In this document: piece after piece, positions 26,911 to 35,279 of the stretch
Layout: every line of letters starts with the position of its first letter
Numbering within the stretch: position 1 is the stretch's first letter
Source of the DNA: Planctomycetota bacterium
GTDB taxonomy: Bacteria > Planctomycetota > UBA8742 > UBA2392
Assembly (NCBI GenBank): GCA_025993795.1
Contig: JAMQHL010000016.1
Coordinates: 1-60,940, forward strand
Length of the DNA stretch: 60,940 bases
Direction of reading: 5' to 3'
The notes under the pieces: model-generated
Databases searched by the model: none
What the model saw: only the letters and a program-made list of their open reading frames with translations
What the model was told of the DNA's origin: nothing
Position numbers and translations under genes: made by a program

Positions 26911-27726
26911 CTAGGCGGGCGGAAACACCAGCAGGTAGATCAGCGCAGCCGCCCCGGCCACTGCCGTGTATGCGCTGAACCAGCGAAGCTTCTGTCTTGC
27001 CACAACCAGCTTGACCAGCCACAGCCCAAGCAGGCTGAACACGAGGCTGGCAGTGAAGCCCGCAATCGCGGGGGCGGCATCAATCTCGCTGATCTCGCGG
27101 GCTTCGACCAAGCCCGCGCCGCCGATGGCAATCAGGCCCATCAGGAAACTCAGCCGCACGGCATCGCTGCGCACCCAGTACAGCATCAGCGCCATGCAGA
27201 TTGTGCTGCCGCTGCGCGATATGCCCGGCAGCAGCGCCACCATTTGCGCCGCACCGACCACCAACACCAGCCAGAAGTCGGCGCCCCTGGCTGTTTCCAG
27301 CGTGACTCGCAACTCACGCGGCCGCTCTGCCAGCCACAGCACAGCCGCCGTGAACATCAGCCCAAAGCAAGCGACCCACGGCGATTGCAGGACGTTGTGT
27401 TCAATCCAGGCTTCGTTGGCTTCGGGCAGCAGCTTCTTGATCGTGATGCCGACGATGGCCGCCGGGATACTGGCAAGAATGAGCAGGCCGATCACATGCC
27501 AGTTGAACTTCGGGTAGACCAGTTTCAGCACGTCCTTGCGGAACACCCACAGGATGGCCAGCCAGCTTCCCATGTGCAGGAGTACACTCTGGGCCGTGCT
27601 GCCCTCGCCGCCGAGTTCGCGCCCTAGAATCACGCCCAGAATCACCAGATGGCCCGAACTGCTGACCGGCAGAAACTCGGTCAGACCCTGCACTGCACCC
27701 AGAATGATGGCTTTCAGCACGTCCAT
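26911..27726 (-). CDS. uppP: Undecaprenyl-diphosphatase UppP/BacA
   Basis: A 271-residue inner-membrane enzyme that dephosphorylates undecaprenyl pyrophosphate to recycle the lipid carrier for cell-wall and O-antigen synthesis. It confers bacitracin tolerance in other bacteria. The two diagnostic motifs are intact: GLTEFLPVSSSGHL near the N-terminus and PGISRSGST in the middle. About eight hydrophobic segments are visible. It is convergent with the aminopeptidase gene, 42 bp apart. No clear ribosome-binding site is near the ATG at 27726. Confidence 0.95.
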   Translation of the reverse strand: MDVLKAIILGAVQGLTEFLPVSSSGHLVILGVILGRELGGEGSTAQSVLLHMGSWLAILWVFRKDVLKLVYPKFNWHVIGLLILASIPAAIVGITIKKLLPEANEAWIEHNVLQSPWVACFGLMFTAAVLWLAERPRELRVTLETARGADFWLVLVVGAAQMVALLPGISRSGSTICMALMLYWVRSDAVRLSFLMGLIAIGGAGLVEAREISEIDAAPAIAGFTASLVFSLLGLWLVKLVVARQKLRWFSAYTAVAGAAALIYLLVFPPA

Positions 27727-27854
27727 GCCCGATTATCGGCAAAGTCAGCCTCCGAAGTGAAGGCACGAAACCCGCGCGCGTTCGGGTTCTTGACGGCTGC
27801 GGGCAAACGGGTTAATCATTCCGCCCCGCGATGGTAACGTTGCGGCTTGAAAAC

Positions 27855-27931
27855 GGGGATGTAGCTCAATCGGTTAGAGCGCCGGCCTGTCACGCCGGAG
27901 GTTGCGGGTTCGAGTCCCGTCATCCTCGCCA
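27855..27931 (+). tRNA. tRNA-Asp (anticodon GTC)
   Basis: A complete 77-nt cloverleaf with encoded CCA. The acceptor pairs GGGGATG with CATCCTC (one G-U). D-arm with AGCTCAATCGGTTAGAGC. Anticodon stem CCGGC/GCCGG with loop CTGTCAC (GTC at 27889-27891). T-arm GCGGG/CCCGT with TTCGAGT. Discriminator G as expected for tRNA-Asp. Confidence 0.97.
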
Positions 27932-27937
27932 GAAACC

Positions 27938-27967
27938 AGCGCCCGCGAGTTCGCGGGCGCTTTACTT
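27938..27967 (+). terminator. Intrinsic terminator after tRNA-Asp
   Basis: A perfect 10-bp stem AGCGCCCGCG/CGCGGGCGCT (27938-27947, 27952-27961) with loop AGTT, followed by TTACTTT. It ends the tRNA transcript and also lies at the 3' end of the leftward lipoprotein gene. Confidence 0.85.
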
Positions 27968-29362
27968 TGAGCGCTCCCGGATCACCTTCAGCACGTAGGC
28001 CCACTCTTTATCATCCTGCCCGTCCGTCAGTTCTCCGAGCGACTGAACGTAGGCTAAAATCGCATTGTCGTTGCGGCTGCGCAGGTACAAACGCTGAATG
28101 CACGCGGATGCCAGCCGTTGCTGGCAGTTCGTGTCTCCTGGAAAGAGCGACTCGACGTTCGCGAGAAAGCCGGCAACGAGGCGGTCAATTTCTTCGTCGT
28201 CGTCCAATACGATTCCGGCGAATAGAAAATCTCCCACGTCCACATTGGTTGTCGCCCAGTACTCCCGCTCGCGCGCCGGGTCTTCGCCAGGAAACAACGT
28301 ATTGAGTACCCTTAGCGCGTTTGGGTCGCCTCGGAAACTCAGCACACTGTGCGCTACGCTGCGCAGCACGCCGATCAGTACTTCCACTTGCGCTGCGGAC
28401 ATACCCGAACGCATCGAGTCCCATTGTGTCGCAAGATTCGAGGGATCTGTCCGTTTAAGTATCTCCCATCGGTCCCATACTTCAAACTGGTTGACCATTG
28501 GCTTTCTTAGCATCGCCCGCGTAAGGCGTATCGCGTCGTCAGGGAAGTACGTGGCAAGGCGGTGGTAGGCGCCTGCACGTCGGTCATTGCGCTCGTTTCC
28601 GGCAAGGTCGGGCGTCTCGAAGTCGCGAATCAGGCTTTGGCGCAAGCGCTCGGGCGTAAGGTCACTCCAATCCCCGCGCACAAGTCGGGCAAGTTCCGGG
28701 GCCACAATGGGCGAATTGATCACCCAACACATGGTCGGCTGGCTGCGAAGTGCATTGAAGTTTCGATTGACGATCGCGCCAATCAACGAGTAGCAGATGT
28801 CGCCGATGGTGAAAGTGTGCGGCAGCTTACCCTCAACACTTGGTGATCCGAAGTAGTGGAACTCGTCACCGGGCGAGTCCTGCCATCCATCGTTCCAGTC
28901 GTATTCGTGAGCAAACCACGTTCCACCCATCACATCCGGCTGATCCCATCTCATTGAAGTCAGACGCTCGTCAACCAAGTACTCGCAGAGCACCGGCACA
29001 GCTTGCGCGCCTAGCTGAACGATCTTGGTGTAGGCTTGAGGAAACGTCGGGACCATCCAATCATCCCAGTAGTCCCACACCTCACGAGCGTAATTGAAGG
29101 TGCGAGTGCCGGGTGGGTAGACGGCACTCAGAGTCCACCACATCTCGACTTCGGAATACCGATGCGCGGCAAGCTCAGCCAGAAGAGCTTCAACTTCGGC
29201 TCGTACTTGCGGGTCGCGGCGCAACGTGGTTCGCCACTGCTCGTCCTCCGGGCGAACTACTGATGGCTGCTTCCGATCCGGAACTGCCGGTTCATCCGGC
29301 GTGCCAGCACAACCGCATAGCAGGCACGCCCATAAGACACACAGTGCGTGAGCCCTGTTCAT
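27962..29362 (-). CDS. Hypothetical lipoprotein
   Basis: A 466-residue protein from the chosen ATG at 29362, which gives a short lipoprotein signal with lipobox LCGC. The longer frame from 29425 adds 21 residues of unlikely sequence. The mature part is acidic, Trp/Tyr-rich and largely helical, without recognisable catalytic motifs. Base composition looks lower in GC than that of its neighbours, which may hint at a different history. It ends inside the tRNA-Asp terminator. No family recognised. Confidence 0.65.
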   Translation of the reverse strand: MNRAHALCVLWACLLCGCAGTPDEPAVPDRKQPSVVRPEDEQWRTTLRRDPQVRAEVEALLAELAAHRYSEVEMWWTLSAVYPPGTRTFNYAREVWDYWDDWMVPTFPQAYTKIVQLGAQAVPVLCEYLVDERLTSMRWDQPDVMGGTWFAHEYDWNDGWQDSPGDEFHYFGSPSVEGKLPHTFTIGDICYSLIGAIVNRNFNALRSQPTMCWVINSPIVAPELARLVRGDWSDLTPERLRQSLIRDFETPDLAGNERNDRRAGAYHRLATYFPDDAIRLTRAMLRKPMVNQFEVWDRWEILKRTDPSNLATQWDSMRSGMSAAQVEVLIGVLRSVAHSVLSFRGDPNALRVLNTLFPGEDPAREREYWATTNVDVGDFLFAGIVLDDDEEIDRLVAGFLANVESLFPGDTNCQQRLASACIQRLYLRSRNDNAILAYVQSLGELTDGQDDKEWAYVLKVIRERSK

Positions 29363-29550
29363 CTTTTCCGCCCTGGCAGGGGTGGGTCGGGGAGAGGCAA
29401 TTCTACCAACAAGCGAACAGTGCATCAGCCGCCCTGTCTCGGTTGTGTCGCGAATTTGCGGGCGCTTTGCTTTCCAAATTGGCTTGTGGCTTGTAAGTGA
29501 CTGTGTTCAATCCACCTGCGAACCCTTCTCGTCTTGCTCAGGAGAACCCG

Positions 29551-30480
29551 ATGCGCGACAACAAGTCTCTTTTCATGCTGATCGGCGCAGGTGTTGTGCT
29601 GGTGCTTGTAGTCAGTTTCCTGCTGTCCTGTTACGAAATCGTAGACCCCGGCCACCGCGGCGTGCACGTTTCGTTCGGTACCCTTACAGAAGAGTCCTAC
29701 GATGAAGGCCTGCACTTCAAGGCCCCGTGGGCCTCCATTCACGAAGTCAACATCCAGGAACAGATCGTTGTCAGTGCGGCAGGCGCCGCGTCGTCCGACC
29801 TGCAGACCGTTACCACCGAAGTCGCCGTCAACTACAAACCGGAAGCCGCCATGGTCTGGTGGCTTTACCAGAACCTTGGCAAGAGCGGCGATATCTGGCG
29901 CACGACCAAGCTCAACCCGATCATCGGCGAATCGGTCAAGTCGGTGACTGCAAAGTACACCGCCGAAAACCTGATCAAGCACCGCGAAGAAGTGAAGGGC
30001 GAAATCGAACGCATCATCACCCAGCGCGCCCTTGGCAGCAACCTGATCGTCACCGCCGTCAACATCACCGACTTCAAGTTCAGCGCCAGCTTTGACCACG
30101 CGATCGAAGCCAAGGTACAGGCCGAGCAGGACACCCTGCGCGCCCGCAACGAACTCGAGAAAGAAAAGGTCGAAGCCGAAAAGAAAGTCGTGCAGTCTGA
30201 AGCTGAAGCCAAGATGAAAGAGCTTCAGGCCCTGGCCGACCGCAAAGCCACCGAAGAAAAGGCCGCAGGCCAGGCCAAGCAGATTGAGTTGCTCAGCATC
30301 GCCAACTCAGAGGCCACAAAGCGCGAAGCCGACGCTGAAGCCGAAGCCAACAAGGTGCTGCTGGCAACACTCGACAAAAAGATCCTTGAGAACAAGCGGC
30401 TTGAAAAGTGGGACGGCAAGCTGCCCAAGGTCACGGGCAGCACCAATCCACTGCTGTTGCTGAACCCGGATGAAGAATAG
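29551..30480 (+). CDS. SPFH/Band-7 (prohibitin-like) membrane protein
   Basis: A 309-residue protein with an N-terminal TM anchor (residues 5-26), an SPFH domain (about 28-195, including VDPGHRGVHVSFGTL and VNYKPEAAMVWWLYQNLG) and a long Ala/Glu/Lys coiled-coil (about 195-275). The C-terminus ends NPLLLLNPDEE. Prohibitin-like proteins form ring assemblies that organise membranes and modulate FtsH-type proteases. The start at 29551 is chosen for the AGGAG upstream. It appears monocistronic, followed by a GC-rich hairpin. Confidence 0.88.
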   Translation: MRDNKSLFMLIGAGVVLVLVVSFLLSCYEIVDPGHRGVHVSFGTLTEESYDEGLHFKAPWASIHEVNIQEQIVVSAAGAASSDLQTVTTEVAVNYKPEAAMVWWLYQNLGKSGDIWRTTKLNPIIGESVKSVTAKYTAENLIKHREEVKGEIERIITQRALGSNLIVTAVNITDFKFSASFDHAIEAKVQAEQDTLRARNELEKEKVEAEKKVVQSEAEAKMKELQALADRKATEEKAAGQAKQIELLSIANSEATKREADAEAEANKVLLATLDKKILENKRLEKWDGKLPKVTGSTNPLLLLNPDEE

Positions 30481-30484
30481 CGCT

Positions 30485-30523
30485 GCGCAACTGCGGGCCC
30501 GGCCAGTCGGTCGGGCCTTGCGC
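30485..30523. terminator. Bidirectional two-tier hairpin
   Basis: The inner stem GGCCCGGCC/GGTCGGGCC (30496-30504, 30509-30517) and outer stem GCGCAA/TTGCGC (30485-30490, 30518-30523) follow the SPFH stop within 5 nt. On the other strand it lies 4 nt after the stop of the short membrane ORF, so it may terminate both. There is no long T-run. Confidence 0.55.
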
Positions 30524-30526
30524 GTT

Positions 30527-30601
30527 CTAATCGCGGGAGCGGGCGGCTTTCAGCAGGGCGCTCACCAGAACCATCAGCATTGTACGGGCAAAGCCTGTCA
30601 T
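30527..30601 (-). CDS. Possible 24-residue single-TM microprotein
   Basis: ATG 30601 is preceded by AAGGAG with 6-nt spacing. The frame codes 24 residues with a hydrophobic middle (TMLMVLVSALL) flanked by Arg/Lys, ending TAG at 30527. The layout (strong ribosome-binding site, one short TM helix, hairpin right after the stop) is that of small bacterial membrane proteins. It lies 90 bp downstream of miaA on the same strand and may share its transcript. It could also be chance. No homologue is known to me. Confidence 0.4.
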   Translation of the reverse strand: MTGFARTMLMVLVSALLKAARSRD

Positions 30602-30690
30602 GGCGTTCTCCTTGCCATTACAGGTACCCCGCGGCGATCAAGCTTTCTCGCAGCGCTTGATAAGCTTGCGTGAAGTTTCTGACACACCCC

Positions 30691-31695
30691 TCAGGGCAGG
30701 TCCACCATCGGCCGTTCGTGGCCGCACTGTTTGAGCATGTCCTTGATCTCCTGCGCCAGGTACATGCTGCCGCGGTCAATCTCGGTCTCGCTGGAGACGT
30801 CAAGCCACTGCACCCTGGGAAATCCCTTGAAGAACGTCATGCTCTTGCGCGCGAACTGCTTCACGTCGCGCACCGTCTGGTCCACGCATTCCTGCCATGT
30901 CAGCGCCCCCTGCAGGTACTGCTGGATACGTCGGTAGCCATGGGCCTTGCCTGATGTGCCGGAAAAGCCGCCTGCTGCCAGAATGCGCTGAACCTCGTCC
31001 AGCCACCCCGCATCAAACATCGCTTGCCCGCGCTGGCGCACACGATCGTACAGGATCTCGCGCGGCCAGCGAATGCCCGTGAAGATCCACCGATAGTCGG
31101 CGCGCGGCTGTCCCCACTGTTTAACCTCGCTGGGCAGCTTGCGCCCGAACTTGATCATCTCCAGCGCGCGCACAAGTCGCTTCTTGTCGGCTGGGCCGAT
31201 GCGCTGCGCAGCCGCCGGGTCGTCTTTCAGCAGAATGGCTGCAAGCTCGGCCGCCGGCATGCGGTCCATCGCAGCACGGAACTGCGGGTTCGGGCCGGGC
31301 CCTCGGTCAATGCCGTACACCAGTGCCTTGAGGTAATAGGGCGCGGTTACGTCTAGCACGGGCACATTGCCGCGCTTGACGATGTCGGCCAGCAAGGGTT
31401 CGGCGTAATCCAGAAACTCGGCAACGGAGAACTCTTCGTGCGGCTCGACAAGGTCGATGCCGTGGTGGGGGATCGCATCGCGTTCGCCTAGGCCGGGTTT
31501 GGCTGTGCCGGCATCCATGCCGCGATACACCTTCAGTGCGTCCACGCTCAAAATTTCGCCCCGCACACGCGTCGCCACTGCCATTGCCATGCGGCTCTTG
31601 CCACTGGCGGTCGGCCCCATGATTACCAGGACAGGAAACTTCGCGTCCGGGCTGGATGCGGCATGGTCGCGCTGTACCGGCATATGCAGCGTCAC
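30691..31695 (-). CDS. miaA: tRNA dimethylallyltransferase MiaA
   Basis: A 334-residue enzyme adding dimethylallyl to A37 of tRNAs reading UNN codons. The P-loop GPTASGKS is intact, the catalytic Asp is in SVDALKVYRGMDAGTAKP, and the C-terminal HGYRRIQQYL and KQFARKSMTFF regions match the family. Two motifs deviate: DSMQVY reads DALKVY, and GGTGLYLKAL reads DVTAPYYLKAL (the Thr is kept). The GTG at 31695 overlaps the stop of the upstream gene (GTGA); the ATG at 31683 is an alternative start. Confidence 0.88.
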   Translation of the reverse strand: MTLHMPVQRDHAASSPDAKFPVLVIMGPTASGKSRMAMAVATRVRGEILSVDALKVYRGMDAGTAKPGLGERDAIPHHGIDLVEPHEEFSVAEFLDYAEPLLADIVKRGNVPVLDVTAPYYLKALVYGIDRGPGPNPQFRAAMDRMPAAELAAILLKDDPAAAQRIGPADKKRLVRALEMIKFGRKLPSEVKQWGQPRADYRWIFTGIRWPREILYDRVRQRGQAMFDAGWLDEVQRILAAGGFSGTSGKAHGYRRIQQYLQGALTWQECVDQTVRDVKQFARKSMTFFKGFPRVQWLDVSSETEIDRGSMYLAQEIKDMLKQCGHERPMVDLP

Positions 31696-32024
31696 AGATT
31701 GCGCTTGTCTTCGGCAATCACGGCGGTGCCACTGACCGTGATCAGCACCAGCCCGTCGCCTGAAAGATATGCGTAGTCGAAATCGAGCCCGATTACAGCG
31801 TTCGCGCCCAATTCCTTGGCTTCGTTCTCGAGGCTCATGATGGCGGCTTGTCGGGTCTCGTGAATCACTTTCTCGAATTCGGGGTGCCGCCCGCCGCCCT
31901 CACGCCGGATAAAGGCAGCGAAGTCGCGCATCTCCACAGAGGCAATTGCGGCCTGACCCGCCACTACGCCCAGGTACTGCGTGATGACGTGGCACTCAAG
32001 ATTGCTCGTAGTTGTCTTCAGCAT
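31692..32024 (-). CDS. YbjQ/UPF0145-family protein
   Basis: A 110-residue protein matching the YbjQ family: VITQYLGVVAGQA at the start, ETRQAAIMSLENEAKELGANAVIGLDFDY in the centre, and a hydrophobic C-terminal strand. Members form pentameric rings and are annotated as putative heavy-metal-binding. No reaction is established. It overlaps the miaA start by four bases, which suggests coupled translation. It is divergent from the 32092 gene. Confidence 0.85.
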   Translation of the reverse strand: MLKTTTSNLECHVITQYLGVVAGQAAIASVEMRDFAAFIRREGGGRHPEFEKVIHETRQAAIMSLENEAKELGANAVIGLDFDYAYLSGDGLVLITVSGTAVIAEDKRNL

Positions 32025-32091
32025 GATTGACCCGCAGGTGGCTTGCTATCAAGCTACCAGAAATCGCCCGCTGGGGGCACTGGGGGTTCAC

Positions 32092-33015
32092 ATGCGCTGG
32101 TTATGCTTGCTGATGATGCTTGGCGCCCCTGCGCTTTGCGCCGAGACCCCGGCTGGCTCATTTCATGCCTTCATTGCCGCCGTGCTCGACACCAACACGC
32201 CTGAGGCTGAGCGCAGGTTGACCTTTGAGCGCTACTTTGACTTCGACACCTGGATGGTCGGCAAGCAATCAGAAGCCGGTGCGGAGTACACGCAGGCGGA
32301 GCGCGCCAAGTTCAAAGAAGAGTGGATGATCGTGTTTCTCAGCGCCGAGTTCCGGCAGCGCTTTGCGGCGCGCAATGTGCAGGTGATCGAAGAGCCCGAA
32401 CCACATGGCGACCAAGCCGAACTCGTGATCAGGATCCTTGAGCCCGCTGCCGCGGCGGGCCGGTACCGTGTGCTGATGACGCGCAACGGCGAGTACTGGC
32501 GCTGGTACAGCATCCCGCGCATCGAAGAAGAGGCACCGGCGCCGACGCCGCAGACGCCCGAAGAAAAGCTGGCAGCGATTCAGCAGGCCATTGCCAATGT
32601 GCGCGCCGAGCAGGAAAAGCTTGCGGCGCATCTGCGTGATCTTGAAGCAGAGCGCAAGCTGCTGGAAGCCGCGATCGCTGAAACGAATGCCGGCGCTGCG
32701 CCGCACGCCACGCCCATGACCACAGCCCGAACACTGGGCAAAGCCGTCCTGGCTGCCAACACCGATGCGTTGCTGGGGGCCCACACGCCTGCCCGTCGCA
32801 ACACCGACCGCAAGAAACTGGCAGAGAAACTGAAGGCGCAGTCTGAGCGGATTGCGGGCTGGGAGCCGCTGGACGTCACGCTTTCTGAAGACAACACGCA
32901 GGCAGTCGTGCGCGTGAAGGTGAAGCTCTGGGACGACACCGGCGTGAAGGAACGAACGATTTCGCTGCTGCTGCGCAAGGTTGAGGCCGAGTGGCTCGTG
33001 GATGAGGAACCGTAA
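32092..33015 (+). CDS. Exported protein, MlaC-like N-domain plus coiled-coil and second domain
   Basis: A 307-residue protein from the ATG at 32092, which gives a clear signal peptide (MRWLCLLMMLGAPALCA). Residues about 20-145 resemble MlaC/Ttg2D phospholipid-binding proteins in helix pattern and in the VLMTRNGEYWRWYSI strand pair (tentative). A proline spacer, a coiled-coil (about 165-210) and a C-terminal DUF4878-like alpha+beta segment ending in EAEWLVDEEP follow. Its stop overlaps the next start (TAATG), so the two are co-translated. Function unassigned. Confidence 0.65.
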   Translation: MRWLCLLMMLGAPALCAETPAGSFHAFIAAVLDTNTPEAERRLTFERYFDFDTWMVGKQSEAGAEYTQAERAKFKEEWMIVFLSAEFRQRFAARNVQVIEEPEPHGDQAELVIRILEPAAAAGRYRVLMTRNGEYWRWYSIPRIEEEAPAPTPQTPEEKLAAIQQAIANVRAEQEKLAAHLRDLEAERKLLEAAIAETNAGAAPHATPMTTARTLGKAVLAANTDALLGAHTPARRNTDRKKLAEKLKAQSERIAGWEPLDVTLSEDNTQAVVRVKVKLWDDTGVKERTISLLLRKVEAEWLVDEEP

Positions 33016-33443
33016 TGCAGCAAGCCAGAGAGGCAGCGGGATTCGTTCTGGCCTGTGTTACTGATGGCGAGCCGCGCTACCTGTTGCTTCGCAGCGCCAG
33101 CCACCAGACGTGGGGGGCGCCCAAGGGTCACCTTGAGCCCGGCGAGACGCCCTTGCAGGCTGCGACGCGGGAGACGCTGGAAGAGACGGGCATCGATGAT
33201 CTGCACGTCGTCGCTGGCTTCCACCGTGAGTTTAGCTACGAAGTGACGGGCCGTTCCCGCGGCAGCTATCTCAAGCGTGTGCACTACTTCCTGGCGCGTG
33301 CGACTGCGCCAACTCACGTGCAAAGCGACGAGCACGACCAGTCCGGCTGGTTCACGCTTGCCGAGGTCGGTGAGTTGCTTGAGTACCCGCAAATCAGGCA
33401 GGTCTTCGAGGAAGCCGACACCCTGCTGCGAACCCGGCGCTGA
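33015..33443 (+). CDS. Nudix hydrolase, Ap4A-hydrolase-like
   Basis: A 142-residue protein with an intact Nudix box (G-HLEPG-E, seven residues, then RETLEETGI) in residues about 36-58 that binds Mg2+ and hydrolyses nucleoside diphosphates linked to another group. The start AAGFVLACV and the SYLKRVHYFLA strand resemble bis(5'-nucleosyl)-tetraphosphatases. The substrate is inferred from that resemblance. It is coupled to the exported protein upstream by a one-base stop/start overlap. Confidence 0.88.
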   Translation: MQQAREAAGFVLACVTDGEPRYLLLRSASHQTWGAPKGHLEPGETPLQAATRETLEETGIDDLHVVAGFHREFSYEVTGRSRGSYLKRVHYFLARATAPTHVQSDEHDQSGWFTLAEVGELLEYPQIRQVFEEADTLLRTRR

Positions 33444-33467
33444 ACGACGGACGCCCCCTGGCGCCGG

Positions 33468-35255
33468 TTACCCTTCGTCGATTTCTTTCTGGATGGCGTC
33501 AGCCACTTCGCGAAGCCAGCTTGCGCTGTCGGCTGGATTGCTGCGCTTCATGGCAGACAGCTTTTTGGGCAGGTGTTTGTAGGCGGCCAGAAAGTCATCC
33601 GTACACCACCCGCCCATGATGCGGGCCAGCAGCGGACGCTGGGTCACTTTCTCGGCCAGGTCCGCGAAATGGCGTACCACTGCCACAATCGAAGGCATGT
33701 GCCCAAGGCGGCGAATGGTGTCGCTAAGGTCGGCCTGAAGATTGGCCTGCTCATCTGTGTTGCACTCGATCTCTTTCTTGAACTGCTCGGCGATGGCGTC
33801 GCCGGCCTTCTTGATGGCATCGCCGCCCATCTCTCGCCCGGTCTCGGCAGCGAGGAAGGCGGCGTCGCGAACGATGCCGCGTTCACGGTTGCCCAGCAAC
33901 TTGATGAACAGATTCAGTGCGCGTTCGGTCTTGAAGGTCGTTCCCTTGCGATGGTCCTCACGCGCCTTGCGCAGCGACACCGACAACTTCGGCATGTCGT
34001 CCTGCGTCAGGTAATTCTCAAGAATCGTGAGCTTGTTGTCCTCTGTGGGGTTCATGAAGTTCTTCAGCTCATCGACAATGTTTTCAAGCCGGTTGCGGTG
34101 GGTTGCCGTCAGGTCCGTTTCCTTGAGATATGCCTCAAGCCACTGCAACGCTTCCTCGACTTTGCCCAGTGAGTTCACCAGCAGGTCGATGTAGACCACG
34201 GCTTCAGGGCCACGCAGCGCGATGGGCATGTGTGTGCGTTCCAGCTCGGCGGCTGCTAGGTGGTGCTTGCGCGCCTGCTCAATCATGAGCGGGTACTCGG
34301 CGTGCTCTTTGCCTGCAAGCATGGCCTTGGTCGCCCAGCAGATTGCGAAGTTGCGCTGAAGCTGTTGTGCCGCGCGTGGATCGACCTTGGTTTCGGTCAG
34401 TTTGGCACATTGCTCCAGTGTCGCGATTGCGTCGTCGTAAGCATTCTGGCCCATGTATGCATTTGCCTTCAGCACAAGCGTGCGGGTGCGAAAGCGCGGA
34501 TTCATGTTCGGGTTCTTGAGGTGCTCATCGACAATCTTATGGAAGGCCTCAGGTCCAGCGGCCGCATAGTACATCTGCAGCAGGTCAGAGTAGTCGTCTG
34601 CGTCTGACGCCGGCCCCGACTTCACCAATGGCGAAATCATCTCGACCACTTCTGCGGTGCGAGGTGGCTTCATGTTGATCAGCACCTGGGACTTCAGCAC
34701 GTACGCCTGCACGAAATTCTTCTGAAGACTGATCGCCTTGTCCAGCGCCTCGATCGTCGGCCGCGCACCGCGTTCAGGCTCTTGCCGCATGCGCAACATC
34801 TCTAGCTGTGCCAGAAAGAACCACGGGTAGGCGAAGTCCTTGTGCTCTTCAGCGGCTTCGCGCAGCAGCTTCTCGGATTCCGAGATGTTCGGGTTATTGG
34901 GTGGATACTGCAGCAACGTCACGGCGTGCATCACCTTGAAAGTCGCGTACTCGGCGTACTTTCCGCGACCGTACTGGTCAAAGAGCTTGCTGAGCGTCGG
35001 CCCCATCTCAAGCTGCTCGTTGTACAGCAGAACAAGCCGGGTCATGTTGCCAGTGTATTCGTGGCGCTTGGCCGGATCGGTGTAGTTCTTGAGTTCAAAC
35101 AGGCTGTGCTCGCCGCTTGGGTCAACGCCGGGAAACACTGTGCGAATGTAATCGGCGTAGTCGGCCGGAATCTGCGGCTCGGCGGCAGTGTCCTGTGCCG
35201 CGAGCGGGCCCAGCAAGAACGGCAGTGCCAGCAACAACAAATGCGTCCGGGTCAT
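33468..35255 (-). CDS. Exported TPR/helical-repeat protein
   Basis: A 595-residue protein with a signal peptide (residues 1-20, ending LAA). It is almost entirely alpha-helical. TPR-like pairs are visible (AYVLKSQVLINMKPP, RTLVLKANAYMGQNAYDDAIATLEQC, PEAVVYIDLLVNSLGKVEEALQWLEAYL). The C-terminal third is different, with HEAT-like character. It is probably a periplasmic scaffold. AAAGAG precedes the ATG at 35255. It lies 24 bp downstream of mqnE on the same strand. No specific function can be assigned. Confidence 0.75.
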   Translation of the reverse strand: MTRTHLLLLALPFLLGPLAAQDTAAEPQIPADYADYIRTVFPGVDPSGEHSLFELKNYTDPAKRHEYTGNMTRLVLLYNEQLEMGPTLSKLFDQYGRGKYAEYATFKVMHAVTLLQYPPNNPNISESEKLLREAAEEHKDFAYPWFFLAQLEMLRMRQEPERGARPTIEALDKAISLQKNFVQAYVLKSQVLINMKPPRTAEVVEMISPLVKSGPASDADDYSDLLQMYYAAAGPEAFHKIVDEHLKNPNMNPRFRTRTLVLKANAYMGQNAYDDAIATLEQCAKLTETKVDPRAAQQLQRNFAICWATKAMLAGKEHAEYPLMIEQARKHHLAAAELERTHMPIALRGPEAVVYIDLLVNSLGKVEEALQWLEAYLKETDLTATHRNRLENIVDELKNFMNPTEDNKLTILENYLTQDDMPKLSVSLRKAREDHRKGTTFKTERALNLFIKLLGNRERGIVRDAAFLAAETGREMGGDAIKKAGDAIAEQFKKEIECNTDEQANLQADLSDTIRRLGHMPSIVAVVRHFADLAEKVTQRPLLARIMGGWCTDDFLAAYKHLPKKLSAMKRSNPADSASWLREVADAIQKEIDEG

Positions 35256-35279
35256 GGTCTCTTTCTCGTCAGTTGCCGG

